Assembly: GCA_947258405.1 (NCBI GenBank) | Contig: CAMYIE010000029.1 | Location: 1-42,547, forward strand | Origin: an uncultured Eudoraea sp. | Lineage (GTDB): Bacteria > Bacteroidota > Bacteroidia > Flavobacteriales > Flavobacteriaceae | Direction: 5' to 3' | Length of the DNA: 42,547 bases | In this document: piece after piece, positions 8,619 to 17,784 of the stretch | Position numbering within the stretch: position 1 is the first letter of the stretch | Layout: every line of letters starts with the position of its first letter | Program-made: the position numbers and the translations under genes | The notes under the pieces: generated by a model | Database searches by the model: none | Seen by the model: the letters and a program-made list of their open reading frames with translations, nothing else | What the model was told of the DNA's origin: nothing

Positions 8619-9638
8619 GACTAAAAGGGCATCAAAACCCTCGGTTATGTATTCTAAGGTATTCCCCTCTTTATCGATATATATAATATATACTTCCAGG
8701 TCTTTTACTTCATTTAGAATCTCCATAGATTCTTCCAGGTCCATCGCCATAAATGCTGTGGCATAGGCATCGGCACGGGCACAATTTGAGGTGATGACAC
8801 TGGTGCTGAGTACTTTTGAGTTCTTGGTAAACCCTGTTTTTGGATCGATGGTATGTACATATCTCTCACCGGTGATCGTATCTACTCTGAACTTCCGATA
8901 GTTTCCGGAAGAGGCCATTGCCATGTCCTTTAGAAATATAGTCCGTTTTAGTCGGTGTCCCTCCGTGACCTCGGGATCGTCTATCCCGACTACCCAGCGT
9001 TTTTTCTTCTGACGATTTTCACCTTTCGCGAGTAACTCACCACCAACCTCAACCAGGTAATGATCTATATCGTACTTTTCGAGCATCCGGCCCAATCGAT
9101 CTATGGCATAACCCTTAGCCACGGCATTGAAATCAAAACGGATCTGAGGAAGTTTTTTTTGCACCCTGTTCTGATTGGTTATCCTTACCTTGTTAAAGCC
9201 AACATAATCCAACAAGCTGTCGATCCGACTACTATCGAGTTCAATACCTTTTCCCGGACCAAATCCCCAGGCATTTACAAGTACACCAACTGTAGGGTCA
9301 AAATAGCCATCTGTTTCATCATGCACCTCCTTGGAAAGATCGAATACCTCTCGGAACATATGATCTACCTGTATAGTTGTATCCCCATTGTTGATCCTGG
9401 AAATATCCGAGTCGGGGATATAGGTAGACATGGACTGGTTTATCACCGAAAAAACTGAATCTATATCAGATTGAAGGTCAAGGGGGTCTTTTGTGAGATA
9501 TATAATGCTATAACTGGTCCCCAGGGCAGGACCTGCGGCTACATTCCTGATCCATTCCCTTTCGGGCTGGCATACCGTTACCAACATTGCCAACGCAACT
9601 ATAAAAATCGCCCTAGGTAATTTCAACAAGTCCGTCAT
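8613..9638 (-). CDS. apbE: FAD:protein FMN transferase (ApbE)
   Basis: ApbE attaches FMN covalently to threonines of NqrB and NqrC (and RnfG/D-type proteins). I start at ATG 9638 (341 aa), where MTDLLKLPRAIFIVALAMLVTVC gives an export signal; a longer frame to 9743 would only add residues overlapping the preceding gene. Family features: GTSYSIIY near the N-terminus, GYFDPTVG, and FDFNAVAKGYAIDRL (~170-184). Cys23 could be a lipidation site, but Val at -1 is not canonical. It overlaps the upstream 122-residue gene by 26 bases and closes the nqr transcription unit, which fits its role in maturing Na+-NQR. Confidence 0.94.
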   Translation of the reverse strand: MTDLLKLPRAIFIVALAMLVTVCQPEREWIRNVAAGPALGTSYSIIYLTKDPLDLQSDIDSVFSVINQSMSTYIPDSDISRINNGDTTIQVDHMFREVFDLSKEVHDETDGYFDPTVGVLVNAWGFGPGKGIELDSSRIDSLLDYVGFNKVRITNQNRVQKKLPQIRFDFNAVAKGYAIDRLGRMLEKYDIDHYLVEVGGELLAKGENRQKKKRWVVGIDDPEVTEGHRLKRTIFLKDMAMASSGNYRKFRVDTITGERYVHTIDPKTGFTKNSKVLSTSVITSNCARADAYATAFMAMDLEESMEILNEVKDLEVYIIYIDKEGNTLEYITEGFDALLVL

Positions 9639-9981
9639 AATCCACAATATAAGGCTCATTGAGGTATACCGGCAAATTCCTGTCTGTGGCGTTCGAAAGA
9701 CCAACACCGGCGTAATAGGTTTTCGCTTCGTGCCGGAGGGCATGCTCTTTGATTTTTTCCATCAGTTGACGATCAAAGACTTTGGGATCTTCAGGGTAAG
9801 GAATGTTTCGTACTACAATGAAATAGAGTTGTTTTTCCTTAAAGCACACAAACTGTGGGTTCTTTCTGGGTTTGCTGTTGACGCCCATGAACTCATACCC
9901 CTCTTCCTGGAGTTGCCTTCCCACAATATTCATCGCAAGGTTGTGTAATTCCTGTTCAGTTAATGCTGTTACTTTTGCCAA
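9613..9981 (-). CDS. Small conserved protein of the Flavobacteriaceae nqr locus
   Basis: The 122-residue cytosolic-looking protein (LTEQELHNLAMNIVG..., FVCFKEKQLYFIVVRNIPYPEDP..., YYAGVGLSNATD...) has no signal peptide or membrane segment. Homologues next to nqrF in Flavobacteriaceae are, from memory, often labelled NqrF in databases, but it has none of the NqrF domains (no 2Fe-2S cysteines, no FAD or NAD motifs). It lies between nqrF and apbE and overlaps apbE by 26 bases. Its conserved position suggests a role in assembly or regulation of Na+-NQR; that is inference. Confidence 0.85.
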   Translation of the reverse strand: MAKVTALTEQELHNLAMNIVGRQLQEEGYEFMGVNSKPRKNPQFVCFKEKQLYFIVVRNIPYPEDPKVFDRQLMEKIKEHALRHEAKTYYAGVGLSNATDRNLPVYLNEPYIVDYDGLVEIT

Positions 9982-9991
9982 TTAACTAATA

Positions 9992-10047
9992 GGGTTTTGG
10001 GTTTTGGGTTTCGGGTTTCGGGTTTCGGGTTTTGGGTTTCGGGTTTG
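9992..10047 (+). repeat. Solo GGGTTTY heptamer array (8 units), telomere-like
   Basis: Eight consecutive 7-bp units follow GGGTTTN (variants ending T, T, C, C, C, T, C, G) without a break, between nqrF and the 122-residue gene. The plus strand has eight G3 runs separated by 4-base loops, so it can form G-quadruplexes; the nqr transcript carries the C-rich strand. No complementary array or gene is adjacent, so this may be what is left of, or a target for, the heptamer-flanked elements seen elsewhere in the window. Confidence 0.9.
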
Positions 10048-10084
10048 GAAATTGAAATGCCCTAATCAACCTATAACACCTGCT

Positions 10085-11389
10085 CTAGCCACCAAAATCG
10101 TCGAAACGGATATGTTCATCGGGTATCCCAAAGTCTTCGCCCATCTTTTGAACGGCCTTGTTCATTAGTGGCGGGCCACAGAAATACAATTCTATATCTT
10201 CAGGTGATTCGTGGTGATCCAGATAGTTATCGATAACACAATTATGGATAAATCCAACAAAGCCGTCACCGGGTGCATCGAGATTTTCCTTCACTTTCCA
10301 ATTGTCCTCTTCCAGTGGTTCGGAGAGTGCCAAATAGAATTTGAAATTAGGGAATTCTCGCTCCAACTCCCTGAAATGTTCTATATAAAACAATTCACGT
10401 TTAGAACGGCCTCCATACCAATAGCTAACCTTCCGGTTTGTTTTTTGAGTTTTGAACAAGTGATAGAGATGGGAACGCATTGGTGCCATCCCGGCACCAC
10501 CACCTACATAAAGCATTTCAGATTCCGATTCGTTGATAAAGAACTCCCCGTAGGGTCCGGAAATCATCACTTTGTCACCTGGTTTTTGTGCAAATATATA
10601 AGAAGATGCTACCCCCGGATTAACATCCATCCATCCGTTCTTGGCTCGATCCCACGGAGGGGTGGCAATACGTACATTTAACATAACTTCCCTGCCTTCT
10701 GCCGGGTAAGAAGCCATAGAATATGCACGCTCTACGGTTTCTGTATTCTTCATCACCAAAGGCCAAAGATTAAATTTGTCCCATTCGTTCTGAAACTTGT
10801 CTGGGATTTCATGTTCTTCCGGATGAGCAGTAATATCAACATCGGCATACTTGATCTCACAAGGCGGGATTTCGATCTGGATATAACCTCCTGGCTTGTA
10901 GTTCATATCCTCAGGGATCTGTACTACAAATTCTTTGATAAAAGACGCCACATTATAATTCCTAACTACCGTAGCTTCCCATTTCTTTATACCAAATACT
11001 TCCTCAGGAATAGTGATATCCATATCCTGCTTCACCTTAACCTGACAGGCAAGTCGTGCGCCCTCATTGAGCTCCCTTTTAGAGAAATGAGGTGTTTCTG
11101 TAGGCAAGGCTTCTCCCCCACCTGAAACCACATGGCATTCGCACTGAATACAGGTACCACCTCCACCGCAGGCCGAGGGAAGAAATATCTTCTGGTTCCC
11201 GAGCGTAGACAATAGAGAACTTCCCGAAGGTACCTGGACCTGTTTTTCACCGTTTATGGTGATGGTCACTGGTCCGGAAGGAGCCAGCTTTTCTTTGGTA
11301 AAAAGCAGCAGGGCTACGAGTAACAATATCAGAACCATAAAAGCAATTACAGTGATAAGAATGGTTCCCAGTGTGCTGACTAACATCAT
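10085..11389 (-). CDS. nqrF: Na+-translocating NADH:quinone reductase subunit F
   Basis: NqrF is the NADH-oxidising entry of the Na+ pump. The 434-residue protein has an N-terminal membrane helix (~10-30) and a 2Fe-2S ferredoxin domain with Cys74, Cys80, Cys83 and Cys115. It then has a ferredoxin-reductase-like module with the FAD motif RAYSMASYP, the NAD-binding GGGAGMAPMRSH, and the C-terminal FCGPPLMNKAV. It starts 2 bases after the nqrE stop. Downstream lie the GGGTTTY array and the 122-residue gene. Confidence 0.97.
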   Translation of the reverse strand: MMLVSTLGTILITVIAFMVLILLLVALLLFTKEKLAPSGPVTITINGEKQVQVPSGSSLLSTLGNQKIFLPSACGGGGTCIQCECHVVSGGGEALPTETPHFSKRELNEGARLACQVKVKQDMDITIPEEVFGIKKWEATVVRNYNVASFIKEFVVQIPEDMNYKPGGYIQIEIPPCEIKYADVDITAHPEEHEIPDKFQNEWDKFNLWPLVMKNTETVERAYSMASYPAEGREVMLNVRIATPPWDRAKNGWMDVNPGVASSYIFAQKPGDKVMISGPYGEFFINESESEMLYVGGGAGMAPMRSHLYHLFKTQKTNRKVSYWYGGRSKRELFYIEHFRELEREFPNFKFYLALSEPLEEDNWKVKENLDAPGDGFVGFIHNCVIDNYLDHHESPEDIELYFCGPPLMNKAVQKMGEDFGIPDEHIRFDDFGG

Positions 11390-11391
11390 GC

Positions 11392-12132
11392 TTATTTGTT
11401 TATAACATCGTTATACGAGACCGCTTTTTCGTCGATCTCTTCTTTCTTTTTCTTTTCTTTTTCGTCTTCGGCCTTTACCGTAGTTTCTTCCGGAGCAGGT
11501 GCGGCCTCATCGCCTCCTGTAAGCATTCCACCAAAACTCTGGAAGCCAATCCCCATTAATCCCGTTATGATAAAGGTGATTCCCAGACCTCTAAGTGGTG
11601 CCGGTACATTCGAATAACGGATTTTTTCCCGTATTGCTGCAATAGCCAGTATAGCTAAAAACCAACCAATCCCGGAACTCACGCCATAGTTAAGCGCCAA
11701 GCCCAGTGTTTCAATTTCCCTTGATTGCATAAAAAGTGATCCTCCGAGGATGGCACAGTTTACGGCAATCAGCGGCAGGAAGATGCCCAGCGAATTGTAA
11801 AGGGCAGGTGAAAACTTCTCCACCACAATCTCTACAAGTTGCACCATAGTTGCGATAGTAGCGATAAACATAATAAAGGAAAGAAAGCTCAGATTGTAAT
11901 CTGCATATTCAGGTCCCAGCCAAGCCAGGGCGCCGTCTCTTAGAATGTATTGGTCGAGGAGCCAGTTCAAGGGCACGGTAACAGCGAGCACGAAGATCAC
12001 CGCCGCACCAAGGCCAACAGCTGTTGCTACCTTCTTTGATACCGCCAGATAGGAACACATCCCAAGGAAGACGGCAAAAACCATATTATCTATAAAAATC
12101 GATCTGAAAAATAATTCTATATGCTCTAACAT
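11392..12132 (-). CDS. nqrE: Na+-translocating NADH:quinone reductase subunit E
   Basis: A six-helix membrane subunit, paralogous to NqrD, that forms the inner half of the Na+ channel and helps hold the intramembrane iron site. The conserved N-terminal FLGMCSYLAVSKK carries one of the conserved cysteines; FLPLIAVNCAILGG (~residues 118-131) carries the other. At 246 aa it is longer than the ~200 aa of gamma-proteobacterial NqrE because of a charged C-terminal tail (residues ~205-246, rich in E and K). The tail is probably cytoplasmic. Tightly packed in the operon: 12 bases after nqrD and 2 before nqrF. Confidence 0.96.
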   Translation of the reverse strand: MLEHIELFFRSIFIDNMVFAVFLGMCSYLAVSKKVATAVGLGAAVIFVLAVTVPLNWLLDQYILRDGALAWLGPEYADYNLSFLSFIMFIATIATMVQLVEIVVEKFSPALYNSLGIFLPLIAVNCAILGGSLFMQSREIETLGLALNYGVSSGIGWFLAILAIAAIREKIRYSNVPAPLRGLGITFIITGLMGIGFQSFGGMLTGGDEAAPAPEETTVKAEDEKEKKKKEEIDEKAVSYNDVINK

Positions 12133-12144
12133 CGCTTATGGTTT

Positions 12145-12792
12145 TTAATTTTCCTCGATTAATGTTCTATTCTTTGAACGTTGTACCCAAATAATAATTC
12201 CCACAACGATCAAAGCTGCAGGTGGAATGATCATGAATCCATTGTTCTCGTAACCTGTAGCATAAAGTCCGGTTTTCGTAACAGGATCGCCGAGGACTTT
12301 GATACCAAAAAGCGTTCCCGAACCCAGAAGTTCCCTGAAAAATCCAACGATAATAAGTATCACCCCATAACCGAGCGCATTTCCGATACCATCGAGGAAA
12401 GATCTCCAGACATTGTTCCCCAATGCAAAGGCTTCAAAACGGCCCATAATAATACAGTTGGTGATGATCAGTCCTACAAATACAGAAAGGGTCTTACTCA
12501 GTTCATAAGCAAATGCTTTCAGTACCTGGTCTACAATGATCACCAGTGTCGCAATGACCACTAGTTGCACAATAATCCGGATCTTGGAAGGGATAATATT
12601 CCTCATCAGGGAAATAACCACATTACCCACACCAAGTACGAAAATCACAGAAAGTGCCATCACCAAGGAGGCCTGGAGTTCTGCGGTAATCGCGAGTGCT
12701 GAACATATCCCCAGCACCTGAATGGTGATCGGATTGTTATCTGCAAGCGGATCTAATATGAGATTTGTATCTTTCTTGGAAAGTAGAGCCAT
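12145..12792 (-). CDS. nqrD: Na+-translocating NADH:quinone reductase subunit D
   Basis: The 215-residue integral membrane subunit is paralogous to NqrE, inserted with opposite topology. LGICSALAIT near residue 30 and GLIITNCIIMGR (~109-120) hold the two conserved cysteines that coordinate the iron centre. It begins one base after the nqrC stop and is followed by nqrE after 12 bases. Length and hydrophobic pattern are normal. Confidence 0.96.
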   Translation of the reverse strand: MALLSKKDTNLILDPLADNNPITIQVLGICSALAITAELQASLVMALSVIFVLGVGNVVISLMRNIIPSKIRIIVQLVVIATLVIIVDQVLKAFAYELSKTLSVFVGLIITNCIIMGRFEAFALGNNVWRSFLDGIGNALGYGVILIIVGFFRELLGSGTLFGIKVLGDPVTKTGLYATGYENNGFMIIPPAALIVVGIIIWVQRSKNRTLIEEN

Positions 12793-12793
12793 C

Positions 12794-13543
12794 TTAATCT
12801 TCTCTTATGGTTTCTAAATATGGTTTATAAAGATTCACGCTTTCCCGGATCATGGCCGAAACCCCGTTTCCTGTAATGGTAGCACCAGCAAGGGCATCTA
12901 CCGCGTTATCATCTTTTCTCTCGTTCAGAGGGTCGTTATTCCCTTTAGCAACTGAAATACCGCTATATCGGGAACCATCCATCAGGGACTCCCCGATAAA
13001 ATCGTCCATAAAATATCGTTGCTTGATATTAGCTCCAAGTCCTGGTGTCTCGGCTTTATGATCAAAATACACTCCCTGTACGATCAAGTTCTCATCCAAA
13101 GCGATAAAGCCCCAGATGGCATCCCATAAACCCTTTCCATACATGGGCAGGATATGATATTTCTTACCGTCCTTTTCCCCGATGAAAACAGGAAGCCTTG
13201 GTGTTTGTCCCTTTTTCGCTGCTGCGATCTCCTTTTTTAGGTCTATCAGATACGCCTCTTCGTTCTGTGATCTATCTTCTCCTTCGATTACCCACTGCTC
13301 TGTAATGAATTTTTGAAATTCAGCTTCCACCACGGTAGTGGGTATAAAACTCACAGAACCTTCATTCGGATTCTCGTTAACTCCCATGGCATAGAGAATA
13401 TTCTGCTGCTTTTCGAAACGTTCATTTTCGGCAATCTTATCGCTAAGTCCTGAGGCCACAAATGCCAGGACAGATCCTACTGCAATTACCATAAGGGCTG
13501 CAAATAATACCGTGTAGATGTTTTTTTCTGTATTGAGTGCCAT
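12794..13543 (-). CDS. nqrC: Na+-translocating NADH:quinone reductase subunit C
   Basis: The 249-residue protein has an N-terminal membrane helix (~10-32) and a periplasmic FMN-binding domain. The flavinylation motif AGAT (in DALAGATITGNGVS) places covalent FMN on Thr222, the target of ApbE, encoded at the end of the same operon. WGFIALD and PGLGANI are typical FMN-domain motifs. It lies 2 bases after nqrB and 1 before nqrD. Confidence 0.96.
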   Translation of the reverse strand: MALNTEKNIYTVLFAALMVIAVGSVLAFVASGLSDKIAENERFEKQQNILYAMGVNENPNEGSVSFIPTTVVEAEFQKFITEQWVIEGEDRSQNEEAYLIDLKKEIAAAKKGQTPRLPVFIGEKDGKKYHILPMYGKGLWDAIWGFIALDENLIVQGVYFDHKAETPGLGANIKQRYFMDDFIGESLMDGSRYSGISVAKGNNDPLNERKDDNAVDALAGATITGNGVSAMIRESVNLYKPYLETIRED

Positions 13544-13545
13544 AC

Positions 13546-14829
13546 TTATGCTGTTTCAACTTTAAGTTCTTCTTCTTTGCCTTCTCCCGGGCCGGCAAAA
13601 ACAGATGCATTCTTCATTCGCTTCATGCGTCTTTTTATATTTCCCCGGATCACATAATGGTCTATTGTAGGTGCAAAGACATTCATAAGGAGAATAGCCA
13701 GGAAAACACCTTCAGGATAGGCCGGGTTGAATACCCGGATCATCACAGATATAAAACCGATTAAAAAGCCATAGATCCATTTGCCCCGATTGGTCTGGGA
13801 ACCAGTCACCGGATCTGTGGCCATATAGACTATACCAAAGGCAAGTCCGCCAACGATTAGGTGCTTCCAGAAATCGAAACTCATCAAACCATAAAACTTG
13901 CTGGTCTCTCCAATAATTCCGGCATCTACTACGCCGTTAAAGATCAGGCCCATAACCAACGATCCTATAACGGCACTCACCATGATTCTCCAACTTGCAA
14001 TCTTGCTGAAAATCAGAAATAATCCACCCAACAAACATAGAAAGGCTGAGGTCTCACCTACCGATCCTGGTATAAAACCAAAGAACATATCGGAGGTTGA
14101 ATAGGCATATTCACTGGCGTTATTTTGTGCAAGGTACCCAAGGATGGTTTCACCTGAAATCGCGTCTGCTGTACCGGCACGATCTACTGCGCCATGTACC
14201 CAAACCTTGTCGCCACTCATCCAGGTAGGATAGGCGAAGAAAAGGAATGCCCTGATGGTAAGGGCCGGATTAAGAATATTCATTCCTGTTCCCCCAAATA
14301 CTTCTTTACCGATCACTACACCAAATACCACGGCTACGGCCAGCATCCACAACGGCGTATCTACAGGAACGATCAGTGGAACCAACATCCCTGTAACCAA
14401 ATAGCCTTCTTCCACCTCATGGCCCTTAATAACCGCAAAAATAAATTCTATCAATAGCCCTACCCCGTAGGAAACAATTACCAAGGGCAATACCTGAACA
14501 AAACCTAGCCAGAAATTTTCCCATGTAAAAAAGTTACCAAAAAGGTCTAGTGTACGGGGAATACCATTTGCTGCATCAATAGCGGCATAATGCTGGTAAC
14601 CCGTATTGAAAAAGGAGAATACCAGGATGGGTATCAACGCCATGATCACGGTATTCATTGTCCTTTTCAGGTCGTCAGCCGCACGCACATGTCCGCCTGA
14701 ATGGGTTGTGTCATTCGGACTGAACAAAAAAGTATGGAAGGCATTGAAAGCCGGAGCCATCTTTTTGCCCCTGTAATGGTGCTTTAGAATATGTAGTCTT
14801 TTCTTAAAAGTTAGTCTCTTGTCTCTCAT
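13546..14829 (-). CDS. nqrB: Na+-translocating NADH:quinone reductase subunit B
   Basis: The 427-residue, multi-helix subunit is the main Na+-conducting component and carries covalent FMN and riboflavin. The flavinylation motif SGET (in DAISGETILG) puts FMN on Thr228. The N-terminal soluble segment with SPNDTTHSGGHVRAADDLKR and the central GTGMNILNPAL are family hallmarks. It begins 2 bases after the end of nqrA. It appears intact, in contrast to nqrA. Confidence 0.97.
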   Translation of the reverse strand: MRDKRLTFKKRLHILKHHYRGKKMAPAFNAFHTFLFSPNDTTHSGGHVRAADDLKRTMNTVIMALIPILVFSFFNTGYQHYAAIDAANGIPRTLDLFGNFFTWENFWLGFVQVLPLVIVSYGVGLLIEFIFAVIKGHEVEEGYLVTGMLVPLIVPVDTPLWMLAVAVVFGVVIGKEVFGGTGMNILNPALTIRAFLFFAYPTWMSGDKVWVHGAVDRAGTADAISGETILGYLAQNNASEYAYSTSDMFFGFIPGSVGETSAFLCLLGGLFLIFSKIASWRIMVSAVIGSLVMGLIFNGVVDAGIIGETSKFYGLMSFDFWKHLIVGGLAFGIVYMATDPVTGSQTNRGKWIYGFLIGFISVMIRVFNPAYPEGVFLAILLMNVFAPTIDHYVIRGNIKRRMKRMKNASVFAGPGEGKEEELKVETA

Positions 14830-14831
14830 AC

Positions 14832-16101
14832 TTAACCTATTTCTTTATGGAGTAAGTCCAGACCATCGCGGATGATCTGTTGGTGAGGTTGTTTAGATAT
14901 GCACACGAATTCGGTGAGTGAAAAATCCTCAGGGATTACCTCGTAAAGCCCTAATTGCTCCATCTCATCAAGATCTTGCACCATACAAGCCTTTAGAAGC
15001 TGGAGTGGATAAATATCCAGTGGAAATACCTCCTCGTATTGTCCGGTAACCACAAATGCCCTGTGTTCACCGTTGGTATTGGTGTCGAGCTTATACTTTT
15101 TCCTGGGTTGCAACCAACTGAAAGTAAGTGCTCTCGTATTCGATATTTTATCGAAGACAGGCTTGTTCCAGCCGAAAAATTCATAATCGTCTCCTTCTGG
15201 GATTGCGGTTACTGTAGAATTATAAAACCCTAAATATCCATCGGGTTTAACCTTCGATCCTGTTAGGACATCTCCATTGATAAGCCTGAAATGATCTTCG
15301 TTCACGCCACTGGCATAAAGGAAAGTAGAGATCTCTGCCCCGATTTTGGTGGTATAGTATTGTGGATCTTTAACAGACGATCCTACCAGAGCCACAGTAC
15401 GTTCTGCGTTAAACCTGCCCGTTAAAAGACATTCCCCGATTATTACCAGGTCTTGTGGTGAGAGGGTCCACACCAATTCGCCTTTGTTGATGGGGTCGAT
15501 CTTATTCGCTATTCTTGCCAATAGAGACATGGATCAGTCCCGGTGTCATTTTCCCAAGAGCACCTATAGCTGCCTGTAATTCTTTTTCCTTTCCCTGAAG
15601 AACATAATCCATATCGGCGGCAAGAGGTGCCGTTCCGTAGGCTGATATAAAAATTGCCTTTGGGGTGGTTTCTGGATTGGCGATCAGGTCGTAGGGTCGT
15701 TGTTTTAAAAAAGGCCAGCAGCCGGTTTTCAATAAAAAGGAGCGTACCTCTTCATTCGAAGCATGATCTAAATCCAGTGGATTGTGAGAAATAACTTCCT
15801 GCTCCTTATCGGCAAGGATTTTAATAGTAAGGATCCTTCTTCTGGCGCCCCGAAGGATCTCTACTACCTCCCCGCTAACCGGGGAAACGAAGATCATCTC
15901 TTCGGTATCTTTGTTGTAAAAAATAGGTTCTCCGGCTTTAACCTCTGCTCCTTCTTTGACCATCATCTTGGGTGTCATCCCATAAAAGTCGGGGAGGTTT
16001 ATGGCATAAACATTGCTGGTTACAGCTTTGGAAGTAGTATGTTCTGCGGCACCGACAAGGTTGATATCCAAACCTTTCTTAATGCGGAGATTTTCAGACA
16101 T
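14832..16101 (-). pseudogene. nqrA: nqrA, broken by an out-of-frame internal deletion
   Basis: NqrA is the quinone-associated cytosolic subunit of Na+-NQR, about 445-450 aa in this family. Here the N-terminal part (16101 to a stop at 15502) and the C-terminal part (readable from about 15507, or from an ATG at 15530, to 14832) are in different frames. The first ends HVSIGKNSE and the second resumes at NKIDPINKGELVW. Related proteins have about 25 further residues between these points, including a conserved GPHPAGN-type segment, and none is encoded here. So this is a deletion, not only a frameshift. The sequence ATAGCGAAT at the join suggests deletion between short direct repeats; that is inference. 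It is the first gene of the nqr operon. A sequencing or assembly error remains possible. Confidence 0.85.
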
Positions 16102-16135
16102 ATCAGGGTGACCTTTAGGTTAGAAAAATACCGGA

Positions 16136-16143
16136 CAAAAATA
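16136..16143 (-). promoter_or_regulatory. Candidate -7 box of the nqr operon
   Basis: Read on the minus strand this is TATTTTTG, a perfect TAnnTTTG, 34 bases before the nqrA start. The -33 element is unclear. It lies back-to-back with the plug-gene promoter. Confidence 0.45.
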
Positions 16144-16204
16144 GCATTTAAAAGAAAGTAATCATAATTATTGACTATAAAAATGGGTCGTACATCGATA
16201 GGAA

Positions 16205-16234
16205 TTTGCCGGGGTATGATTTTGTTTACCTTTG
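16205..16234 (+). promoter_or_regulatory. Bacteroidota promoter of the T9SS plug gene
   Basis: TTTG at 16205-16208 and TACCTTTG at 16227-16234 are separated by 18 bases, a textbook Bacteroidota -33/-7 pair. It predicts transcription starting near 16241 and decides the start codon of the downstream gene: ATG 16254, not the frame opening at 16206, which would begin inside the promoter. Confidence 0.75.
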
Positions 16235-16253
16235 CCTGAAAAATTGTGCTGAA

Positions 16254-17498
16254 ATGCCTGTTAACATTAAACAATTCTGGATCTTTTTCTTTACCCTGCC
16301 GTTATTCGGCCAGGTACAGGAAGAGGTAAATCCTCCCGATAATATAAAATCGATAATATTCAAGGGTCCGACTGAAGACCAGTTCCCTATAATACAACTG
16401 GGGGAAACCATCACCCTAGAATTCGATGACATGACTGCCAACGAGCAGGATTACTACTATAAAATTATCCACTGTGACTACGACTGGACACCATCGGATC
16501 TGCTGAAATCACAATACCTTGTAGGATCTGATAACCAGCGCATTATAGATTATGTAAATAGTTATAATACCCTTAAACCCTATTCGCATTATCGTCTACG
16601 GATCCCTAATATCGCAGTTGCTCCCAAAGTAAGCGGGAACTACCTTATCGAGGTATACAACAGCTATAACGAATTACAGTTCTCCAGACGATTTGTGGTC
16701 TACCAGGAACTTGTGGGTGTGGGTGTGGCACTGAAACGCTCCAGGAATTTTGATGTTTTCAATGCCGAACAATTGGTAGAGATCACCATTAGAGCTGCCA
16801 ACTTCCAATTAGTAAACCCAAGGAAAGAAGTAAAAATTGCTGTACTGAAGAATTATCACTGGCCTACCGCCATATTCAATGTACCTCCCCAATTTACCCA
16901 GGGAGATCTGCTTGAATACCGGTATGCGGATAAGATCGTATTTTCAGGAGGGAATGAATTTCAAAATTTTGACACCAGCGACCTGCGCAGACCCAGTTCT
17001 CGAATCAATCGTATTGAATACCGGGATATTTACCACCACTATCTTTTTACCGACATCTATCGCAGTGAGAAGGAATATACCTACTACCCCGATATCAACG
17101 GTGATTTTGAACTCAGGACCCTTCAGGGCCAGGATGTAAGCCGTGAAGCGGAATATTCAGCGGTGCATTTTAGCCTGCCCTATACGGAAATTATCGGGCT
17201 CGATGAGGTCTATGTATTTGGTAAGTTTAACAACTACGCCCTGGAAGACCTCAACAGGATGACCTATAACGAAGAGAATGGCAATTTGGAGACAATTATC
17301 GAGCTCAAACAGGGGTTTTACAACTATAAATATGCCATCAAAAGGGAAAACGGAAACATAGAACTCAACACGGTTTGTGGTAATCACCATTTTACAGAAA
17401 ACCAATACCTGGTACTCGTTTATTACCGGAATTTCGGTGACCTGTACGACAGCATTATCGGTCTAGGAGCGGGGAATTCAGAGAATATCACCAATTGA
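16254..17498 (+). CDS. Type IX secretion system plug protein (DUF5103)
   Basis: The 414-residue protein begins MPVNIKQFWIFFFTLPLFGQVQ, a signal peptide, and matches the DUF5103 family: DYYYKIIHCDYDWTPSDL near residue 65, RIEYRDIYHHYLFTDIY in the middle, and a C-terminal GFYNYKYAI region. In Flavobacterium this family plugs the SprA translocon pore of the type IX secretion system in the outer membrane. Its presence agrees with the type B sorting domain at 1053-2222. Single gene with its own promoter, divergent from nqr. Start chosen from the promoter and signal peptide. Confidence 0.9.
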   Translation: MPVNIKQFWIFFFTLPLFGQVQEEVNPPDNIKSIIFKGPTEDQFPIIQLGETITLEFDDMTANEQDYYYKIIHCDYDWTPSDLLKSQYLVGSDNQRIIDYVNSYNTLKPYSHYRLRIPNIAVAPKVSGNYLIEVYNSYNELQFSRRFVVYQELVGVGVALKRSRNFDVFNAEQLVEITIRAANFQLVNPRKEVKIAVLKNYHWPTAIFNVPPQFTQGDLLEYRYADKIVFSGGNEFQNFDTSDLRRPSSRINRIEYRDIYHHYLFTDIYRSEKEYTYYPDINGDFELRTLQGQDVSREAEYSAVHFSLPYTEIIGLDEVYVFGKFNNYALEDLNRMTYNEENGNLETIIELKQGFYNYKYAIKRENGNIELNTVCGNHHFTENQYLVLVYYRNFGDLYDSIIGLGAGNSENITN

Positions 17499-17784
17499 CA
17501 TCCAATTGCTCTTAGTCTACGTCAGAAAAATAAGCACTTTCGACGATTTTTGATAGCTGCTTTTTTGCAATCTGCCCACTTATTTTATCTTAGCCCTTAC
17601 AACCGGAATGTTTTGCCTGATCTTGAGAAGTTCTCAAATCGTGGAAAGCCCGGTACAGATTCTAGGGTATATGGTCGCATTGGAATTTAAACAAGTGTTA
17701 AACTTCAGATTCCTAGCGGCGAATTTTATATTTTAGCAAGAGGCAAGGATTAAGTTCCCTGCCTTGCAACTAACGGTTCAGCAA

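Noticed and set aside
9992-10047. CRISPR array
   Set aside because: Units are 7 bp with no spacers, and no cas genes are present.
15502-15530. Programmed ribosomal frameshift in nqrA
   Set aside because: A frameshift would not restore the ~25 missing conserved residues, and no slippery heptamer or stimulatory structure is evident at the join.
16206-16253. Longer N-terminus for the plug protein
   Set aside because: The extension lies across the -33/-7 promoter and precedes a good signal peptide starting at ATG 16254.
17608-17736. 42-codon frame upstream of apaG
   Set aside because: No recognisable family, no promoter or start-site support; probably chance.
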